In this document: one piece after another, positions 24,195 to 33,257 of the stretch | Layout of the letters: each line of letters starts with the position of its first letter | Position numbering within the stretch: position 1 is the stretch's first letter | Source: JAFGDI01 sp963662515 | Lineage (GTDB): Bacteria; Planctomycetota; Phycisphaerae; Sedimentisphaerales; SM23-30 | Length of the DNA stretch: 64,000 bases | Assembly: GCA_963662515.1 (NCBI GenBank) | Contig: OY759675.1 | Coordinates: 1,116,001-1,180,000 of the forward strand | Direction: 5' to 3' | The notes under the pieces: model-generated | Seen by the model: only the letters and a program-made list of their open reading frames with translations | The model's database searches: none | What the model was told of the DNA's origin: nothing | Translations under genes and position numbers: made by a program

Positions 24195-25445
24195 ATGCCT
24201 AAATTCAAATATAAAGCTATTAACCGGGCCGGTCAACATATCGATGGTCAGATAGAATCATCTGATATGCAGACCGCCCGGTTAGCTTTATCTGAGCAGG
24301 GTAAATTTGTCTCAGATATTATTTTGGTCCAGGATACCCAAGCTTCACCAGGGAACGGCGGGGCAGATGTGTGTTTTGGGCCGTCCAGTCTGGGTGAGTT
24401 GCGATTATCGCGTCGTGATAAATATGACTTTATCGACCAGTTTGCCACGGCTTTGCGGGCCAAAGTGCCTGTAATGGAAGCTCTGGAAGTGGTATCGCAG
24501 CAGAATCCTAATAAGCGGGTTGTTGCTTTGGTTAACGCTCTTGTCAGGCAGATAAGGGCTGGTGTTTCGCTTTCGGCGGCATTATCAGGGATGGACCATG
24601 TTTTTAACCGTCTGGATATTTCTCTGATAAAAGTTGGCGAGAGTTCTGGTAACCTTGATGAATGTATGACCAGACTATCGGAGCTGAACCAAAGAGAGCT
24701 GGAAATAAGAAATTCAGTTATTACATCTTCTTTATATCCGTTATTTGTTCTTTTTATTGGTTTATTGTCTTCGGTGGTAATAATTACCTGGATAATGCCT
24801 CGAATAATAGTTTCTCTGGCCGTAGATATTGAATGGTTGCCCTGGCCGACCAGAATTATGATGAATCTAGGTGTATTTCTTAACTCACCTACCGGCTGGA
24901 TAACGATTTCAGTGGTGGCGGTTGGCTTATTGCTTTTTTTACGGTGGGGCAGGACAGCTCCAGGCCGGCTGCTGTTTGACAGAGTGAAGTTATCGCTACC
25001 TGTGTTGGGAGAACTTAATCGTAAATGGGCAGTGGCTCGCTTTGCCCGTATGCTGGGGGTTTTGTCAATTAATGGTGTTGACCTGTTGACTTCCCTGCAG
25101 GTGGTGAGGAATTGTCTGGATAATGAAGTTTTGGCCCGAAGTGTTGATTCGCTGGCGAGTCAGGTAAGGGCTGGCTCAACGCTTTCAGCACCGTTGCGAA
25201 AGGCAGCTTTGTTCCCGGCTTTGTTGGTGCAAGTGGTGTCGGTAGGTGAAAGCACGGGGAAATTGCCTGCTATGCTTATCAATGCCGCCGATTCTTTTGA
25301 TAAGCAGACAGATCAGTCTGTAAAAAGGTTTATGGCCATATTCCCGGCTATATTGATATTTATTCTGGCGATTATCATAGGTTTTTTACTTATGGCAACG
25401 CTATTACCGATAGTTCAGGTAGAAACCAGCCTGCCCGGTTTCTAA
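24195..25445 (+). CDS. Type II secretion/type IV pilus inner-membrane platform protein (GspF/PilC family)
   Basis: A 416-residue protein with two repeated GspF domains, each a helical bundle: 'FIDQFATALRAKVPVMEALE' and 'FARMLGVLSINGVDLLTSLQ'. Membrane helices lie at about 175-205 ('LYPLFVLFIGLLSSVVIITW'), 225-245 and 380-405 ('IFPAILIFILAIIIGFLLMA'). 'SLIKVGESSGNLDECMTRLS' and 'VSVGESTGKLPAMLINAAD' are the duplicated signature. ATG at 24195 ('MPKFKYKAINRAGQHIDGQ') matches the family N-terminus; the upstream ATG at 24132 adds an unrelated tail. It nucleates pseudopilus assembly. Only a pseudopilin gene accompanies it, so the ATPase and secretin must be encoded elsewhere. Confidence 0.92.
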   Translation: MPKFKYKAINRAGQHIDGQIESSDMQTARLALSEQGKFVSDIILVQDTQASPGNGGADVCFGPSSLGELRLSRRDKYDFIDQFATALRAKVPVMEALEVVSQQNPNKRVVALVNALVRQIRAGVSLSAALSGMDHVFNRLDISLIKVGESSGNLDECMTRLSELNQRELEIRNSVITSSLYPLFVLFIGLLSSVVIITWIMPRIIVSLAVDIEWLPWPTRIMMNLGVFLNSPTGWITISVVAVGLLLFLRWGRTAPGRLLFDRVKLSLPVLGELNRKWAVARFARMLGVLSINGVDLLTSLQVVRNCLDNEVLARSVDSLASQVRAGSTLSAPLRKAALFPALLVQVVSVGESTGKLPAMLINAADSFDKQTDQSVKRFMAIFPAILIFILAIIIGFLLMATLLPIVQVETSLPGF

Positions 25446-25499
25446 ACCGAAGGCGGGTTATTCCTATCAGGTGCTTGTTTAGTTAAAAAGAGGTATAAT

Positions 25500-25916
25500 A
25501 TGAAAAAAAATAAAGGCTTTACTATTATTGAAATACTTGTGGTGATTGTTCTTATATCATTGCTGGCAGTTATTATGTTACCTCGTTTTATAAGTCAGGC
25601 CGAATCAGCCCGTCAAAAGCTGGTGAAGCCCAGAATGGCCCTGTTGGAGCAGAGTCTTACAGCTTTCTGGACTGATTGTGGACGATTTCCCAATCAGACA
25701 GAGGGATTGGCCGCTTTGTTGAAGGAGCCATCTGGGCTGACGGGCAAGTGGAAAGGCCCTTATGCCAGAGAAGATATTTTATTGGACCCATGGGGCAATC
25801 CTTTTGAGTATGTTATACCTGGTAAGGATAATGTCAACAGCTATGATCTCATCAGCCGGGGCAGAGATGGTAAGCCCAGTGGTACTGGTGATGATGCCGA
25901 TGTCTTTAATAAGTAG
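25500..25916 (+). CDS. gspG: Major pseudopilin (GspG family)
   Basis: A 138-residue prepilin: leader MKKNKG, then the methylation motif 'FTIIEILVVIVLISLLAVI' with Glu at mature +5, followed by the GspG core 'FWTDCGRFPNQTEGLAALL', 'WKGPYAREDILLDPWGNPF', 'YVIPGKDNVNSYDLISRGRD' and 'GDDADVFNK'. The 'P-x-T-x-x-G-L-x-A-L' and 'G-x-Y-x-x-x...DPWGxP' pattern is diagnostic. It forms the pseudopilus of the type II secretion system. AGAGG at 25489 precedes the ATG. Located 54 bases after the gspF-like gene. Confidence 0.93.
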   Translation: MKKNKGFTIIEILVVIVLISLLAVIMLPRFISQAESARQKLVKPRMALLEQSLTAFWTDCGRFPNQTEGLAALLKEPSGLTGKWKGPYAREDILLDPWGNPFEYVIPGKDNVNSYDLISRGRDGKPSGTGDDADVFNK

Positions 25917-25979
25917 TCTGACTGTCCCTAAATGGGTTATAGCCTGCTTTTTTTTAAGTCTTATAATTTTGTCATACAG

Positions 25980-26042
25980 ACCTGATACCTCAGTTTTTAG
26001 ATCTTTGTTGATTTTTGAGCTGAGGTGTCAGGTTTGTGTGTT
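25980..26042 (+). terminator. Long-stem terminator after gspG
   Basis: Fourteen-bp stem ACCTGATACCTCAG (25980-25993) / CTGAGGTGTCAGGT (26020-26033) with one wobble pair and a 26-base T-rich loop, followed by a T/G-rich stretch. Confidence 0.6.
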
Positions 26043-26235
26043 TATAGTGTGTGATTTTTAATTGCTTTTTTGCCAGCTAGTTATGTGTGTCATGAATTTC
26101 AGGTGGTATGCAGATAGGTTTATGGTGATTTATTTTAAAAAAATATACTAAAATGGTTGAACTGATATCATTAATTGGGTGAAGAGTCTTGCAGGTAATA
26201 GTATTATTGATATTTTAATCGGACGATTATTGAAT

Positions 26236-26742
26236 ATGTCTAAAAGAGAAGATTTTTTAACCACCTTTGTAAAGAATAATAAGTCCTTATTTGGTTATAT
26301 TCTTTCTCTGGTTCCTTCTCATGCAGATGCCGAGGATATTTTGCAGGAAACTTCTTGTATGCTATGGGATAAGTTCTCAGAGTTTGAGCCGGGTACTAAT
26401 TTTCTGGCTTGGGCCAGAAAGATCGCCAGATACAAGGTTTGTGAATATTATCGCAAAAAAAAGAAGGCGATGTATGTGAATATAGACCTACTGGAATCGG
26501 TATATGAAAAGCATCAGACAGGTGATATGGAAGAGCATATGGCGGCTCTGAGAGGTTGTCTGGGTAAGCTAAGTGAAAACGATCTTAATTTGATACAGCT
26601 AAGATTTCAGAATGGTATAACAATAAAAGAGATAGCAATAAATACGGACAGGTCGGTTCATACCCTTTATAAAAGGATGGCCTGTTTGTTTACGCTGCTG
26701 CAATCGTGTGTACGAAAGACAATGTTGGCGTGGGAACAATAG
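26236..26742 (+). CDS. RNA polymerase sigma factor, ECF type (planctomycete family)
   Basis: A 168-residue sigma-70-family factor. Region 2: 'FVKNNKSLFGYILSLVPSHA' then 'DAEDILQETSCMLWDKFSEF' and 'NFLAWARKIARYKVCEYYRK'. Region 4: 'CLGKLSENDLNLIQLRFQNG' then 'TIKEIAINTDRSVHTLYKRM'. This matches the Rhodopirellula/Verrucomicrobium-type sigma factors. ATG at 26236 gives a normal length; an in-frame GTG at 26179 would add 19 residues without family character. It is followed 33 bases later by a FecR-domain gene, the typical regulator partner. Expected to direct transcription of the surface-protein gene downstream. Confidence 0.92.
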   Translation: MSKREDFLTTFVKNNKSLFGYILSLVPSHADAEDILQETSCMLWDKFSEFEPGTNFLAWARKIARYKVCEYYRKKKKAMYVNIDLLESVYEKHQTGDMEEHMAALRGCLGKLSENDLNLIQLRFQNGITIKEIAINTDRSVHTLYKRMACLFTLLQSCVRKTMLAWEQ

Positions 26743-26775
26743 AGAGTTCCGGCTGGCAGTATCAGAGAGCCAAAA

Positions 26776-28485
26776 ATGAATAATAAAGAAATAATGGAAT
26801 TTTACCGTCTTGTCGTAGCCTCGCTGGAAGGGGATCTGTCAGACGCTGAGTATGAAAAAATGCTCAGGATGATAGAGCAAAGCGATGAGATCGCTTACTT
26901 TTATAGTGAGCTGATAAAGATCCATACCAATCTTACCTGTCCTAAGTTGGCTGATACAATATTCAAGAATAGTGAGACAGAGGTGGCTCGGGCCTATTCT
27001 GAATTGATAAATGGCAGTTCAGATACCTGGATGGCATTACTTGACATAGAGAACCATGCCCCGGTGATAGCTGATTCTGGTGCGACATCTTTGGACCGAA
27101 TGCTGGAAGGTGAGCAGCCTATACCATTGAAAATAAGATATCTGCTTTATACTTTTGCTCTTGGTGCAGTAGCTATGATATTTGTAGCAGTGAGCTTACA
27201 GATGCACAATTTAGAGCGAATAAGATACAATACCGATTTTAAGCCTATCCATTATGAGGTTGTGGCTACACTGGTTGATGATGTTGATGCTGTTTTTGAA
27301 GATATTGTAATAACTAAGGAAAGTTCTTATCGTTTTTCCACTAATTCACTGCCGGTTAAGCTGCTTGATGGTGTTGCCCGTATCAAATATGATAATGGCG
27401 TAAATATATATGTGGAAGGACCGTCAAGTATCAGTTTTGTTTCCGCCACTGAATGTTATCTTCATTATGGCAGTATATATGCAATAGTTCCGGAAACTGG
27501 TCATGGTTTTACCGTTATGACGGAAAAGAATCGTATAGTTGACCTGGGCACGGAATTTGGTGTAATAGCCGATTATAAGGGTAATACCGAGATGCATGTT
27601 ATCAAGGGTATGACCAGTGTATCTGGAAAAGACATCAAAGGCAGTAAGGTATTTACCGAAGGTCAGGCCTGTCGAGCCAGTTCGGCGGGCGATCAGCTCA
27701 GGTCTGTAGCGTTAAAGGAACACAGTTTTGTTCGTGCTATCACATCAGAGACAGGTTTTATCTGGCGTGGCGAGCCGTTAAAGCTGGCAAGTATTTTGTC
27801 AGGTGGCAATGGCTTTGATAATCCTGATAATAGTATGGGTATAGACCCAGCCACAGGTCAGGCCAGAGCCGAGATCGTTCAGGAATTTGAGCGGAAAGGT
27901 GATGATAAATATCACAGTGTCCCGGGTCGTAAGTTCGTTGATGGTGTATTTGTCCCCAATGGCGCTAATCGTACGCCGGTTTCATCAGAGGGGCATGTCT
28001 TTAATGGATTCCCGGTCACTGATGGCTATTACTGGGGTGATATAACGGCTAACCCCAGCATAAAGACTTTTATTGAAGGTGTTCCTGGTTCGGTAATGAT
28101 CGAATCAGAGTTAGCAGGAATGAAATTCAGCGGTTCATCCGCCAATAGTCTTGTTTTGGTACAGTCAAATTCCGGAATTACCTTTGATCTGGAAAAGATA
28201 AGGAAAGAATATTCTTCATTTGATATAACCCGTTTCAGCACTATTTGCGGCGTGACTTCTCGCATGGTAAATAACAACAGGGCTGAAATGTGGATATTGT
28301 TAGATGGAGTTTGTGTTTTTCACTATGAAATTAATAAAGATAATCGAGATGCTAAAGAATTTAAGTTAGATCTTAAGCCCGGCGATCGTTTTCTGACTTT
28401 TGCTGTTACCGATGGTGCTGATAAGATCGGCTTTGACTGGTGTGCTTTTGCCCAACCGCATTTAACTGTGGTTCCAAAAAATTAG
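26776..28485 (+). CDS. FecR-domain transmembrane regulator
   Basis: A 569-residue protein. Cytoplasmic part 1-118 begins 'EIMEFYRLVVASLEGDLSDA', a zinc-less anti-sigma-like helical segment. Membrane helix about 119-141 ('IRYLLYTFALGAVAMIFVAV'). FecR domain about 185-300: 'LLDGVARIKYDNGVNIYVEG', 'GHGFTVMTEKNRIVDLGTEF', 'NTEMHVIKGMTSVSG' and 'LTEGQACRA'-like 'FTEGQACRASSAG'. C-terminal 350-565 resembles a NPCBM or jellyroll carbohydrate-binding module ('RFLTFAVTDGADKIGFDW'). Such proteins keep the ECF sigma factor inactive and sense an extracytoplasmic signal, here possibly a glycan. AUG follows AGAGCC; the gene is cotranscribed with the sigma factor. Confidence 0.88.
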   Translation: MNNKEIMEFYRLVVASLEGDLSDAEYEKMLRMIEQSDEIAYFYSELIKIHTNLTCPKLADTIFKNSETEVARAYSELINGSSDTWMALLDIENHAPVIADSGATSLDRMLEGEQPIPLKIRYLLYTFALGAVAMIFVAVSLQMHNLERIRYNTDFKPIHYEVVATLVDDVDAVFEDIVITKESSYRFSTNSLPVKLLDGVARIKYDNGVNIYVEGPSSISFVSATECYLHYGSIYAIVPETGHGFTVMTEKNRIVDLGTEFGVIADYKGNTEMHVIKGMTSVSGKDIKGSKVFTEGQACRASSAGDQLRSVALKEHSFVRAITSETGFIWRGEPLKLASILSGGNGFDNPDNSMGIDPATGQARAEIVQEFERKGDDKYHSVPGRKFVDGVFVPNGANRTPVSSEGHVFNGFPVTDGYYWGDITANPSIKTFIEGVPGSVMIESELAGMKFSGSSANSLVLVQSNSGITFDLEKIRKEYSSFDITRFSTICGVTSRMVNNNRAEMWILLDGVCVFHYEINKDNRDAKEFKLDLKPGDRFLTFAVTDGADKIGFDWCAFAQPHLTVVPKN

Positions 28486-28495
28486 AAGTAGTATT

Positions 28496-28518
28496 ATCGG
28501 CAGTTATGCCGGTTTTTT
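28496..28518 (+). terminator. Terminator after the FecR gene
   Basis: Stem ATCGGCA (28496-28502) / TGCCGGT (28507-28513), loop GTTA, then a T run to 28518, ten bases after the stop codon. Confidence 0.75.
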
Positions 28519-28718
28519 ATAGAGAAATTATTTTGTTATTATAGATGTTGTCTTCGATGGCAATATAAGGGTTATTTTTGATCAGATACGAGTAATCCAT
28601 ACGGAGGAGGTGCGCTTATATTTTGTTAATGAGAGAAAGGATGGGTGAGTTACCCGCAAAAAAAGTCAGGTCTGTAGTAATGGAGTTTAAAAGGTTAAAT
28701 TTTGAGAAAGGTTTGAAA

Positions 28719-30746
28719 ATGAAGAAAATTAAGTTTTTGACAGCAATGTTTACAAGTCTCATTTCGGCTGGTCTGATGGCCTCAACACCAATAGCGTTGG
28801 TTAATGCCGATTTTGAGCTGCCTGGCACAGTTAAGATCAGAGGCTGGGATGGTACCGGTGCAGCAGGTTCTGCTACTCAGGATATTCCCGGCTGGAGTTC
28901 ATCGCCGGCAGCGTCCGACTCTGGTGTTGAAACCAACGGGGGAGCAACATCTGGCAGTTGGATCGCTTTTGTTATGACTGGTGATCCTTCACTCTGGCAG
29001 ACAACAGGGCATACCATTGCGGCAGGTCAGAGTTTTACTTTGTCTGCTGATCTTTGGGATACAGCTTATAATGGTGATACGAAGTTGGCTATATATTATC
29101 TTGATGGAACAAACAGGGTTGAATTGGCTTCTCGCACAGTTACCCTGAACTCAACAGTGACCCGTTATTCTGTTGATGCATTTATTGCGGCTGGTTCACC
29201 GGCAATTGGCAAGAAGGTCGGGGTTGAGATCGATAATGTAGCTGCGCATGGCAATAGTAATTCCTGGGCTGGTGTTGATACAGTTACACTGGATATGGGT
29301 TATGTAGCTCCTGTCTCACCGACAATTGGTGAGACTTTTGTTGATATTAATGGTTCATTGCAATGGGCAGTTGCCAATGGCTGGTCAGTAGATCTTTATC
29401 TGGCAACAGATGAACCGAATCTGGCTATTGTTCCTGCCAATAAGAAGCTTACTCAGCAGTCAGCAACGACATATTCGTTTAATAATCTGAATTATTATCA
29501 GGATTATTTCTGGAGAGTTGATGCTTATGAGCCTAACGGTACTGATTATATTATACATGAAGGCCCGGTCTGGACTTTTACGACTGTAGCCCAGAAGCCG
29601 CTGATCGTTAATGATATAGATGACCAGACAGTAGCTTATGGTGTCCCGGCAGTATTTACTGTAACAGCATCATCTACTGAGCATGCAACCTGGTATAAGC
29701 TCGGTCAGGCCGATTCTTTGGAAGCCGGTGCCAAGTATTCTATGTCAGTTGTGCCTAATGGTGATAAGTTTGATGCTCAGTTGACTATAGCTGATATGAC
29801 AATAGCTGATGAAGGTATTTACTATGCTATTTTGGGTAATACTGCAACAACAGAGACAACCAGAACTCGTGATGCCGAGCTTTTAGCTGGTCGTCTGATG
29901 GGTTGGTGGGAATTCAATGGTGGTATTGCAGACTCAGTAACCACTGTTGAGCCTGAAGCAACAGCTCATGAAGGTGCAATGATCACAACTGGTACTACTG
30001 ATCCTTATACTTCTCCATTGAATTACTCAGCAGGTATTATAGATCAGGCTCTGGTATTTGCCCCGCCTGCTGCTGGTGGTGACCAGAATAATTCTGCTGC
30101 CTACTTTGCTGCTGTTGGTTCTGATACAGATATGAACTTTACCCCTCGCGGCTTCAGTGTGGCTGTCTGGTTTAAGACCAGTCATGCTGGCTGGGGTGCT
30201 ATAGTTGGTAAGGGTCGTCGTAATACAAATGGTTGGATCATGGAGCATAACGGCAATACTATCAGTCTGGTATTCAGAGGTGGCGGTACTGCTACTCTTA
30301 ATAGTGCTGAGATTGCCGATGGCCAGTGGCATTTGCTGGTTGGCAGTTACAATCCTGCCAAGGGCAAGGTTGAGATGTATGCCAGCTCAATTGATGATGC
30401 CGGTCAGTACAGGCTCAAATATGCCAGTGCTGATTCATCGGCCCCAGGCATTGTAACCGATCAGCCAATGACAATTGGTATCGAGCTTGACCCGACCTTT
30501 AGTAATGTATATACCATGGTCTATGGAGAGGTTGATGATGTTAAGATGTACAGCTATGCTCTGTCAGATATGGAGATAGCAGAGCTGTTGTTCTATCCGG
30601 TGGTTAATATGCCTGTTTGCGTTGAGTCTCAGATAGGTGAAAAAGGCAAGTATGACTTTAATAATGACTGTCAGGTAGATATACTCGACTTTGCCAGTTT
30701 TGCCCAGTTCTGGATGGAGTCTAGTATTTACACAACTGTTCAATAA
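28719..30746 (+). CDS. Secreted LamG-domain protein with dockerin-like C-terminus
   Basis: A 675-residue exported protein. Signal peptide 1-23 ('MKKIKFLTAMFTSLISAGLM'). About 25-195: jellyroll domain opening 'PIALVNADFELPGTVKI', common at the front of planctomycete surface proteins. About 205-300: fibronectin-III-like ('YYQDYFWRVDAYEPNG'). About 305-380: Ig-like ('DDQTVAYGVPAVFTVTAS', 'DEGIYYAILGN'). About 390-620: LamG/concanavalin-like lectin ('FSVAVWFKTSHAGWGAIVG', 'ADGQWHLLVGSYNPAKGKVE', 'GEVDDVKMYSYALSDMEIAE'). C-terminus: 'YDFNNDCQVDILDFASFAQF', a single dockerin-like loop. ATG at 28719 is chosen for the signal peptide and the AAAGG before it; the frame opens at 28623. Probable target of the sigma/FecR pair just upstream and a candidate polysaccharide-binding protein. 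Confidence 0.85.
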   Translation: MKKIKFLTAMFTSLISAGLMASTPIALVNADFELPGTVKIRGWDGTGAAGSATQDIPGWSSSPAASDSGVETNGGATSGSWIAFVMTGDPSLWQTTGHTIAAGQSFTLSADLWDTAYNGDTKLAIYYLDGTNRVELASRTVTLNSTVTRYSVDAFIAAGSPAIGKKVGVEIDNVAAHGNSNSWAGVDTVTLDMGYVAPVSPTIGETFVDINGSLQWAVANGWSVDLYLATDEPNLAIVPANKKLTQQSATTYSFNNLNYYQDYFWRVDAYEPNGTDYIIHEGPVWTFTTVAQKPLIVNDIDDQTVAYGVPAVFTVTASSTEHATWYKLGQADSLEAGAKYSMSVVPNGDKFDAQLTIADMTIADEGIYYAILGNTATTETTRTRDAELLAGRLMGWWEFNGGIADSVTTVEPEATAHEGAMITTGTTDPYTSPLNYSAGIIDQALVFAPPAAGGDQNNSAAYFAAVGSDTDMNFTPRGFSVAVWFKTSHAGWGAIVGKGRRNTNGWIMEHNGNTISLVFRGGGTATLNSAEIADGQWHLLVGSYNPAKGKVEMYASSIDDAGQYRLKYASADSSAPGIVTDQPMTIGIELDPTFSNVYTMVYGEVDDVKMYSYALSDMEIAELLFYPVVNMPVCVESQIGEKGKYDFNNDCQVDILDFASFAQFWMESSIYTTVQ

Positions 30747-30810
30747 TGATGTAGAAGTTTGCTTTAGTTAATGTAAAAAACTATAGTAAAAGACCTCATT
30801 TCCTTTTAGA

Positions 30811-30843
30811 AAGTCTGCTGGCGTTGTGCCGGCAGACTTTTTT
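30811..30843 (+). terminator. Rho-independent terminator after LamG gene
   Basis: Twelve-bp stem AAGTCTGCTGGC (30811-30822) / GCCGGCAGACTT (30828-30839) with one G-U pair, loop GTTGT, T run. Confidence 0.9.
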
Positions 30844-30844
30844 C

Positions 30845-30872
30845 GTAGAGACGCATAATTATGCGTCTCTAC
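30845..30872. repeat. 28-base perfect palindrome (REP-like)
   Basis: GTAGAGACGCATAA joined to its exact reverse complement TTATGCGTCTCTAC. It follows two bases after the terminator's T run. A related, degenerate copy is at 35433-35467, suggesting a dispersed palindromic repeat family. Confidence 0.8.
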
Positions 30873-31294
30873 TTTTTAAAAACGATTTGAAAAAATGGTC
30901 TTATAACTGGCAAGAGTCCTATAACTTTGGACTGAAAAAATATTTTCCAATTTTCGTAATTATTTTTTGATGTTATTTTGTCTGATTCTGACGGGTTCAG
31001 CAATGGTTCAGATGTTAATGTTATGTTTAATACGCGTTAATAGCTGGAAAAAAAGGGTGTCTGGTTGGAATTTCACCTTGCTCACGGGTTTTGGGCCTAC
31101 CAATGAAAGCCGGCTGTTTTTGATATTAAAAAAGGGACAATTTTCTAATTAAGGGGCACATATTATCAGTCGATACAATTGCCGGACAGAGAAGCGAGTT
31201 AACAGGGGGCTTAAACACCAACTGCGTTATCTGACCAGCAAAAGGAAAAAAAAGAGAACAGAGAAGAAATTGTTTAGTACAGGAGACTGAAGAT
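30873..31294. other. Intergenic region before the TPR gene
   Basis: About 420 AT-rich bases. The only ORF (30967-31152) is short, lacks a ribosome-binding site and shows no protein-like pattern. It should contain the TPR gene's promoter; none is convincing. Confidence 0.45.
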
Positions 31295-32971
31295 ATGAGT
31301 TTTGCTTTGGAATTACTAGGTAAAGGTCTTGAAGGTGATCTAATGCGGTTTATTCTGCCGTTTGCGACACCGCTGACAACGGAAGACCTCACTATGCTCC
31401 AACAGGCTATTAATAAAAAGCCTGACCACATTGCCAATCAATTACGATTAGCGATCCACTTTGTGCAGAGTGGCAGCACTGAGAGTGCTGAAAAAGTATT
31501 TGATGCGATATTAAAGTACAATCCCAGTCATTTAGATGCTCATCTAGCCAGAGCTTCAATGTATGCCTCTTCAGGTGATCTTGACAAGGCCGTTGAGCAA
31601 CTGGAGGAAGCCCAGAAGTTTTTCCCTGAAGATGTCAGGATAATATACGGCATTGCCCATTGTCTGGAGCGTCAGGGTGAGATCGATAGGGCCTGCGAAC
31701 ATTATTTACGGGTGGCACATTCAAAGCCGTCATTGAAGCAGGCCTGGCAGCGTCTGGCAGCGATCGAACTTTATCGCAATGATCTGGATCAGGCTATTGC
31801 TTATTGTAATGAATTAAAGACCAGGTTTCCTGAAGATGCCTGGAATTATATGATATCAGCCCAACTAAGCTTCATGAATGAAGATTATAAGAAGGCTATT
31901 GAAGATTTTGAAAAAGGTCTGCTTATCGAGCCAGAGAACTTTGATGATCGTGACGACGATGTTGAAACGATGGTCAAAGACGGCAATATGGAGCAGGCAA
32001 TTGAGCTGGTAAAGCAGGCTATAGAGGAAGAAAACGGTGCTTTTCCTACCACCTATGTAAGACTGGGTGATCTCTATAGTCAGATAGGGGCAGATAAAGA
32101 ATCTGTCATGTCTTATAATCATGCTCTGGAGATATATCCTGGTTATCTGGAGGCGGCAGTTAAACTTGGCACTCAGCACATGAGAATGCATCGCTATCAT
32201 TTGGCGGCTGAGTCATTTAATAATGCCGTAGAGATCAACGACCGTATCATAGCTGCTTATATTGGTCTGGGTGTATCGCAGTTTTTGGCTGGTTCACCTG
32301 AGATGGCTGAAGATACATTTGACCTGGCTTGTGCCCTGGAACCCAATACGAATCTGCTTTTTGCTGAGATCAACCGTTTGCATATCAAACTGGCAATCCA
32401 GAATAATCAGATAACCGATATAGATCAGAGTCAGATCGGATATGAAGGAAATGATCTGCTTGATGCCCAGTTTGCCCGCTATCGGCGTGGTCTGGAGGCA
32501 AATCCCAATAAGGCGGAACTGCATTATAACTATGCAATATTACTTCGCAGTAAGGGAATGATCGATAATGCTATCAGACATTACACTCGTGCACTGGAGA
32601 CTAATCCTTCGTTTCAGCGTGCCCGCTTTAAGTTGGGAATGGCGCTGCGTGAGAAAAAGGAATTTGAAAGAGCTACCAGTGAGTTCGTCAAGGGTATGCA
32701 GGTAGGTACAGAGCATTGTGAGCTGCATTACAAGCTGGCTTTAATGTATTGTGATAAGCTGCAATTTGCTATGGCACTGGAACATATAGAGGCTAACCCG
32801 CAAGATGCTCAGGGTGGAATAAGTCTGGGTGCCAATCTGAATCTGGCCTTACAGAATATGGGGCTGGTGAACAGAGCTGATGCGGCCTGGCGAATGGTGT
32901 GTGAGCTGGATCCACAGAGTACACTGGCATTTCATTCACAGAGGAAGAGCCACATGACCAGTCAGATATAG
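31295..32971 (+). CDS. Tetratricopeptide repeat protein
   Basis: A 558-residue soluble protein built of roughly ten or more TPR units from about residue 50 to the end: for example 'NPSHLDAHLARASMYASSGD', 'LDKAVEQLEEAQKFFPEDVR', 'SVMSYNHALEIYPGYLEAAV' and 'AIRHYTRALETNPSFQRARF'. The first 45 residues differ and are hydrophobic in places ('LMRFILPFATPLTTEDL'). No signal peptide or enzyme domain is visible, so it is a scaffold or adaptor. AGGAG at 31279 sets the ATG. Followed by a strong terminator; single-gene unit. Confidence 0.9.
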   Translation: MSFALELLGKGLEGDLMRFILPFATPLTTEDLTMLQQAINKKPDHIANQLRLAIHFVQSGSTESAEKVFDAILKYNPSHLDAHLARASMYASSGDLDKAVEQLEEAQKFFPEDVRIIYGIAHCLERQGEIDRACEHYLRVAHSKPSLKQAWQRLAAIELYRNDLDQAIAYCNELKTRFPEDAWNYMISAQLSFMNEDYKKAIEDFEKGLLIEPENFDDRDDDVETMVKDGNMEQAIELVKQAIEEENGAFPTTYVRLGDLYSQIGADKESVMSYNHALEIYPGYLEAAVKLGTQHMRMHRYHLAAESFNNAVEINDRIIAAYIGLGVSQFLAGSPEMAEDTFDLACALEPNTNLLFAEINRLHIKLAIQNNQITDIDQSQIGYEGNDLLDAQFARYRRGLEANPNKAELHYNYAILLRSKGMIDNAIRHYTRALETNPSFQRARFKLGMALREKKEFERATSEFVKGMQVGTEHCELHYKLALMYCDKLQFAMALEHIEANPQDAQGGISLGANLNLALQNMGLVNRADAAWRMVCELDPQSTLAFHSQRKSHMTSQI

Positions 32972-33042
32972 AAGAAAAAGAACATATCAGTTTTTGCTGA
33001 TAACAGAAATATCTTAGTTTTTTGTACTACAATTTTTTCCGA

Positions 33043-33075
33043 AAAAGGCCGACATCTAACCGTGTCGGCCTTTTG
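33043..33075 (+). terminator. Rho-independent terminator after TPR gene
   Basis: Twelve-bp stem AAAAGGCCGACA (33043-33054) / TGTCGGCCTTTT (33063-33074) with loop TCTAACCG; symmetrical, so it could act in both directions. Confidence 0.9.
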
Positions 33076-33257
33076 CTTTTGGTATAGTTCGCCAGTTTTG
33101 AAGGGCAGTATTTTAGGGGGGGGATTTGTCTTTTTTACTTGTATTGATGGGGTATTGCTCATATTATCTATAGACATGAAAGATAAGTATTTACCAGTTA
33201 CAAAATGTATTGTATGGATATTTGCTTGTTGTTTAAGTCTTTGAAAAGAAAGTGTTT

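Noticed and set aside
30967..31152. ORF of 61 codons before the TPR gene
   Set aside because: No ribosome-binding site and no recognisable pattern.
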